The notes beneath the pieces were generated by a model. That model saw only the letters and a program-made list of their open reading frames with translations. It made no database searches and was not told where the DNA came from. From NCBI GenBank assembly GCA_002633005.1, contig NMRA01000902.1:1-64000 (forward strand): 64,000 bases of DNA, written 5' to 3'. Position 1 is the first letter of the stretch, and every line of letters begins with the position of its first letter. Source of the DNA: Phoronis australis. Lineage: Eukaryota; Phoronida; Phoronidae. The translations under genes and the position numbers were made by a program. Below are positions 58,431 to 64,000 of the stretch, piece by piece.

Positions 58431-60247
58431 TTGCTAATTTTCATAGCTATCAATACCGATATGACTTCAAGCTTTTGGACTATTTCGTCTCACCGTCTCT
58501 AGACTTCAAACGGTGCCTACTCAAACATATACACAACACGTCAATGACTACCTATTGAATAAGCCGCGAGATGTGCACAGAATAACCACACAGACGGCGT
58601 GGAGTCCCAGCTATGCCATGCCGAGAGTGCACGGATTGCCCAGAGAGTTAGTTATGATAACTCTTTGATAGGAGTATGATGGAGCTCTGAACAAACACTT
58701 TCTTTTCGACACTCTGGTGACAGCCTTTAGAAAAGTACATCTGGGAATCAGACAACTGGCCGTAATGATGCAAACAAATCTACATATATTTGCACAGTAC
58801 ACCATTTTTCAAGCCAAAATATGCCTTCCATCATAGACTATGTCTATAATCTATGCTTCCATCAGATAGGTAATCTTTACTTACACTTACAGTTCACTGT
58901 ATTTCAAAAAGTAATAAATATTACCAACTATGAATAGGAATACATAAAACTGTTCTTGTGTTTAGTTGTTTGTAATCGAATTTCCAAATTTTAGCAAACG
59001 AAAGCAAGTCACATCTAGGTTATGTGGAACTTTGCACAAAAGGCCTAACTTTGCAAACTTCGGATCATCATATTTCAGAAATGACTGACCGGATTCAAAA
59101 ATCTTTCAGATACTATTCTTTATGTAAAGGTCTGTGTAGTTACGTATTCAAGGCCGTGGACCTAAGTTACGTCTTCGAATAAAATAATAGTGCTACAAAG
59201 CCATTTCTACAATACTTCCTTTGGGTGGATGATCTGTTGCATAAAGTATAAAAATAAAACGGATGACACCTTGGTCGTTAATAATCGCCAGACTAATGAA
59301 TGTGCTGAGAGTGGGGAGTGGCTCCGTTACTTTTAATGTATAAATCTAATCCCTAGATCATAATATGCGGGGCAGTCAAGTAAAAATGACATTTTTCTTT
59401 GATAAAGCTCTTTGGACAAAAAGGCACAGGCGGCGAGAATTAGCGATGGATTATGCCTGCCAGTTTCACAAGCTAAGTCATGGCTGCACAACAAGATCTC
59501 GTCAAAGATTGTTGGAATTTTCGAGGTAGTCGTAACAACAAGCAGGACTCAGGTATATACTCTACTTCGAATTGACAAAGTATTTTAACTTAGAATCATT
59601 TTCACAGACGCTGTGTCAACCCTACAAACAACAGTGTACAACTGGCTTTGGAAAAATTACTAATAAAGGTAAATTCACAGGTGCAGTAACAGACTAGTTC
59701 AACCAGACTTCATGAAAACCATATTTACATAGGTTCTGTTCCAGCGCACACGCCCAGTTATATCGACATGTTCCATTGCAATCCAAAGTAAACAATGAAT
59801 AACATGCTTTTCGTGTACATCTGCTACAATTCAACTCCATGGTTTTGGACCAATATTAAGAACATTTAAAATAATGTCGCACACTTCAACTCTACAGCTT
59901 GGAGTCGGATAGGCCGCTTTATGAACTGCATAAACTGAGATAAGCTTCAGTATTTCTTAAACGTTTTAAACATAGATAATGCTGATTTGGTACATTTTTA
60001 ACCTTTTTCTATTGTAATAACCACTCTGATATGTGAAAGAGACCACCCCAGTCAAACACTGTCCAAAATAATTAAGCCCTGAGCGGCCATCGATTGCGAA
60101 ACACTATACTTTTTATCTTATTCAAGTTCATATCGAGTCCCCGAGCTCTACAACACTATTTATCATATCAAGCATATAAAAGTAAAGTCACATATTGAAT
60201 TTTCTTAATAAAGATGCTATTCACCGCACCTAAGAACTTCAATAAAT

Positions 60248-60481
60248 TCATTTAAATACACGATGAATAAAAAGACTAACCATGCAACCCCGTTTTGTCA
60301 ATGAAGCCGGGGTATTCATGCAAGTTCTTAATTTAGTATACGTACTCTTAATTATTTTCATGACGTTACCACGGATACTAACTTGTGTAAATCGCGAGAA
60401 AATTTCATCAAAAGCCTTTTGAAATCTATAAAGGCACAATAAAAATCGGCCAAGTCGTTTACTTATATATCTTGAGGGCAA
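60248..60481 (-). mobile_element. Decayed LINE reverse transcriptase fragment
   Basis: The minus-strand frame reads RFQKAFDEIFSRF, then IRGNVMKIIKSTYTKLRTCM and RGCMVSLFI. These correspond to the xDFQKAFD, GN.....L..MY..... and RQGC.LSP.LF blocks of LINE reverse transcriptases. The catalytic FADD block and flanking domains are missing, and the stretch between the second and third blocks is shortened. Confidence 0.6.
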
Positions 60482-62049
60482 TGCATATCAACCAAGTAAC
60501 TAGTCCTGGGTGCAGTAACCTTTCCTAAGCTCGGTCAATGGCGTTTCAGCCCAGTTACTGCGCCGGGTTTTCTAAATCTTAGTTATTAGTTTCCCTAGGT
60601 TCGATAAAAGTGATAACCCTATACCGTTGTTTTCATCATCTTGAGAACCCTGCACCACACAATGTTGGTGAACAGTTATTCTAGATAAAAGTGCTGTTTA
60701 AAATAACTTTAGAATTGGAGTAGTGAACACTCTCGTCAGCTTCGAGTGCTTTTTCATTCAGAAGAGTTTGTATTAGCTCGTCAGTTTCTTTAGCTGTAAA
60801 ACAGTCAGTTCAAGCGGGATATTTTTGTCACATCCATAACATGTATTTCATTTCTGTGAGTTTCTAAACCACTCTCAATTAATGACTGTATATCATTACT
60901 TAAACCGACTCTCTGATTCAATATGAAGTAATCAAACCACTTTTCAGGAGATGTCAAAGTTGAAATACTATTTTTCCCGTATTATTTTTCATAAATTTCC
61001 AAAACATTTTGAAGTTATAGCTATTCTAATAATTTCTTCTATCACAACGGCTTCAAACCTCTGTCTTTATCTTTAAAAGTGTTACAAAATATTTTTTAAC
61101 TTTCGTGTTATAAATTATCGAGTTTCTGGTAACGACTTTTTAAGAATCACATTCAACAATGTTTTTTATTTTGTTAATATCTCGTTATCTTACCAGACCC
61201 TTATTTGACAACTGTGTTATTAAGAGTATTAAAGTTTCTCAAGACATAAAATTTATAGTTTCAGCAAATTCATCTGAAGACTCAAAGGGGTATCTCAGCT
61301 TAAGTTTGCGAGATCTTTTGGATGATTTATTTATACTTCACAATTACTTGGGTAATTAAAAAATATTTTGAAAAGTCAAAGAGAAAAAAGTCTCGATTTT
61401 CTTGAGATGACTGTGGCTGTGAATCAACATACAATCATCTAGGTCACCTCAAAGTTTTCATACTTGGTTTCCAAAGGTTGTTCAAAACCCATAACCTCGA
61501 ACAGCTCTCCACAGGCATTGCTAGACGGCAAACTATTTCAGAAATGAGAATGCAAATATACTTGACTTGAACTTCAAACAATTGTCATTAGCTAGAAACT
61601 GTTTAGACCTCTCTTCAGATTCGCAACATCACTGTAAACTTGTAATAAAGCCCTTATGTCAACATGGCGCATCGTTTAAACTTCTGTCACTGTCTCCGTT
61701 AAACAAAAAAATGATCTATTCTTAAAGTGAATTTTAAAAGAAAACTAAAATCCGTTTTGACGATTTTATCATAGTTTTTACCGCCTGTTATTAGGCCCGC
61801 ACAATAATACGTCGTCGCATGAGAGTTAACTGAATGTCTGTCACAGGTGCTCATACGACCGACGAGAACAGCGCGAGTTCAAACGAGTATCTTCAATATT
61901 GTAATAGACAGTCGTATCGTATTTAGTTTTACTTATTTGTCTTTTCCTGTACAACAAAACAGTCTGAAAAAAAACTGTAACAACTGACGCACTACCTTGT
62001 TGTCAGTTTCATCAAAAGCGACTGATGACGTCATGAATTTGATCTTACG

Positions 62050-62192
62050 CCCCCAGTTCCCAGTTCCCAGTACCCAGTACCAAGTACCCAGTGCCCAGTA
62101 CCCAGTTCCCAGTACCCAGTACCCAGTTCCCAGTACCTAGTACCCAGTACCCAGTGCCCAGTTCCCAACTCCCAGTTCTCAGCTCCCAGTTA
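62050..62192. repeat. CCCAGTA/CCCAGTT tandem repeat, about 20 units
   Basis: Heptamer-like units CCCAGTACCCAGTTCC repeat with small changes; the minus-strand frame reads as repeated LGTGNWV, a repeat artefact. Confidence 0.92.
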
Positions 62193-63137
62193 CTAAATAA
62201 AGGTTTAGACATGTAATTATTTGGCCTTGCATCCCAGAAAAAAATCTCCTCTATAACTATCATTTATGGATATATTCACAGAGAATTTTTACTTTTGATG
62301 AGGTGTGATTTATTTATTGTTCAAAGATATTTATGTCGAGCGTAAGTTACAAGTCACTTTTCTTAGGCATTAATGCTTCTGTTGCCATACCACCTGACCG
62401 ACGACTGCCTCGCGAATTAAAACGAATATCTTTAGAGCAGTGTAATAGACATCGCAGTCTCATTTTAAACATTACACTCACATCGGCAAAAGATTCTCGA
62501 AATCATACATGTATTCCATCCGATGCGCAAATACCTATCTTTTGTCTGCGTTCTAGTAACACGGTTACACACTTTTGAGCAAAACATGGATAACAAAAAA
62601 TGAGTGAAATGCTAAGATGAGATCGGAATTTTAATAGCCTGAACATCATTTGAACAGCAGTCTATTTTATTTACTTGTCATATTGAAATAAGTAATGTCT
62701 AAAGTCTGCGTGTGTGTTGCCATAGATACATCTGCAAGTGACACAAATTAACCGGTTCCAAATGACGCAAAACGGGAAGAAATCTACCAAAGCAAATACA
62801 CGACAAATCTTTGTGCCTCATTCAGCTAACACTTCACGACCTTCGGCGAACCAAGAGTAACACTCGACATGACAAGCCACTTAATGATAAAACTGTCATC
62901 TCTCTTTGTAATTCTAATATAAGCAGCTAGTTTTGTACGATAATATATTTGATAACCCAAATCCGCACTTAAGACGAGTTTATGAGTATCTATTTCCAGG
63001 GACACCCAACCATAGGCCTGAAGGTGCTATGCCCATTGTAAAGAAAGAGGCTAATCGGTCGCACCAGTTAATGCTATATTGCAAGCATTTTTGTTGTTAT
63101 TAATTATTATTCTATTAGTATTTTTGTTATTATTTTT

Positions 63138-63338
63138 GTGATCATCATGGTCTCTCCTATTGTATTTTATGGATCTGAAATATGGTGGTATTGTCAATAT
63201 AAATATGTAAAGCACGCGCTGTTAAAGTCTGTTGGGTGTAAACTGCATCACTTAACAATGTCACTGTTTTCGAGAATGTGGAAGACTTCCACTTTTTGTG
63301 AAATACCTTGTGAGGTTTATCAAATACTGACTTAAATT
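63138..63338 (+). mobile_element. Second LINE-like fragment
   Basis: The plus-strand frame VSPIVFYGSEIWWYC resembles the segment after the reverse transcriptase palm in LINE proteins (P.L.YGSE.W). It stops after about 65 codons and lies opposite to the fragment at 60.3 kb, so it comes from another insertion. Confidence 0.4.
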
Positions 63339-64000
63339 AATAAGAATGCCAAGAAGAAGGTATTGTAGAGCTGTCCATGACTTGTTGTTTGACCTGGACT
63401 GTACGTGGCGTACTTGAGCGACCTCTGTTAAATTATTATTATGAATGTATGGTTTTGGTCTGGTGTGGCTGCAATACGATGTCGAGTCTGTCTGAGGAAT
63501 TGTTTTTGATAACACTTGAACAGAGATTCACAGACTGTTATTTACAGGAGTGCGACAATATTAATCTGAACAGTTCTAAACACTAAACTTATATCTCAAT
63601 CAAAAACGATTTTGGATTTGAATCGTACCCATCTTTGCCTATACCACTTAGTTTTATTAGCTCTATAGCACGACTGATTTCCTCAAATCATAAGTTAAAC
63701 GTAGAGGCCGGTCTTCATCATGGTGTTGACCGTCAGCTCAGACATGTTTTGTTTTTGTTCATGTAAAACCGTTGAGGGTGAATATCATTTTATCTGTCTT
63801 TGTAGCAAATATCACAATTGAGAACATTATTAATTGAGAACATTATTTCATCTCTTGTGGCGCGTGGTATGATCCAAATATATTCAAATTTAAGAAACTT
63901 CTAAGCAATAATGACATAAGTAGATTAATAATACTGGTGGAGCATGTGTATCACGCTACGTCCGCAACAACAAAGTTCTTATAAGAATGTCCTTCATTAA

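Larger units (their letters stand above)
57986..64000. other. Right flank: RFX6 upstream intron DNA with LINE debris
   Basis: I searched the minus strand for the RFX winged-helix core (TTRRLGTRG, KYHYYG type) and did not find it, so those exons are outside the window. The region holds an ATT-rich microsatellite, two LINE fragments and a CCCAGTA array. Otherwise AT-rich with no supported gene. Confidence 0.6.

Noticed and set aside
62045-62263. 72-codon minus frame with LGTGNWV repeats
   Set aside because: Translation of the CCCAGTA simple repeat.

Overview
This is a 64 kb piece of an invertebrate animal nuclear genome. It is AT-rich and gene-poor, with short exons, long repeat-filled introns, many minisatellites, tRNA-derived SINEs and LINE remnants. 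No bacterial, viral or organellar feature was seen. Gene content (GEN1, BAZ1B/WSTF, RFX6) fits a non-vertebrate deuterostome or a lophotrochozoan; the sequence alone does not let me choose.

Layout. (1) About 1.6-8.7 kb, minus strand: the 5' part of BAZ1B (WSTF), which runs off the left edge. Its first coding intron is a textbook U12-type AT-AC intron. (2) 8.8-23.5 kb, plus strand: a complete GEN1 Holliday-junction resolvase gene (9 coding exons, 863 aa) divergent from BAZ1B, probably sharing a promoter near 8.7-8.8 kb. (3) 26.2-26.8 kb, plus strand: an unrecognised intronless 219-codon gene. (4) 28.2-37.5 kb, minus strand: two tandem four-exon paralogues for secreted proteins (signal peptide, a domain resembling the farnesoic acid O-methyltransferase-like fold, and an eight-cysteine C-terminal module), with a decayed third copy of the last exon between them. 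(5) 44.8-58.0 kb, minus strand: the 3' fourteen coding exons of RFX6, from the end of the DNA-binding region to the stop; the 5' exons lie beyond the right edge. The remaining right flank is RFX6 intron or upstream DNA with LINE debris.

Three single-N positions (8043, 14171, 30213) each separate two near-identical copies of the same local sequence. I read these as unmerged haplotype contig ends. They make one GEN1 exon, one secreted-protein exon and the BAZ1B 5' exon appear twice.

Functional links: BAZ1B and GEN1 both act in genome maintenance on chromatin, and their head-to-head arrangement suggests shared transcription. The secreted pair is a local lineage-specific duplication. RFX6 is an unrelated developmental regulator. 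I did not find a clearly new multi-gene system; the least understood items are the secreted two-domain family and the 219-aa orphan.
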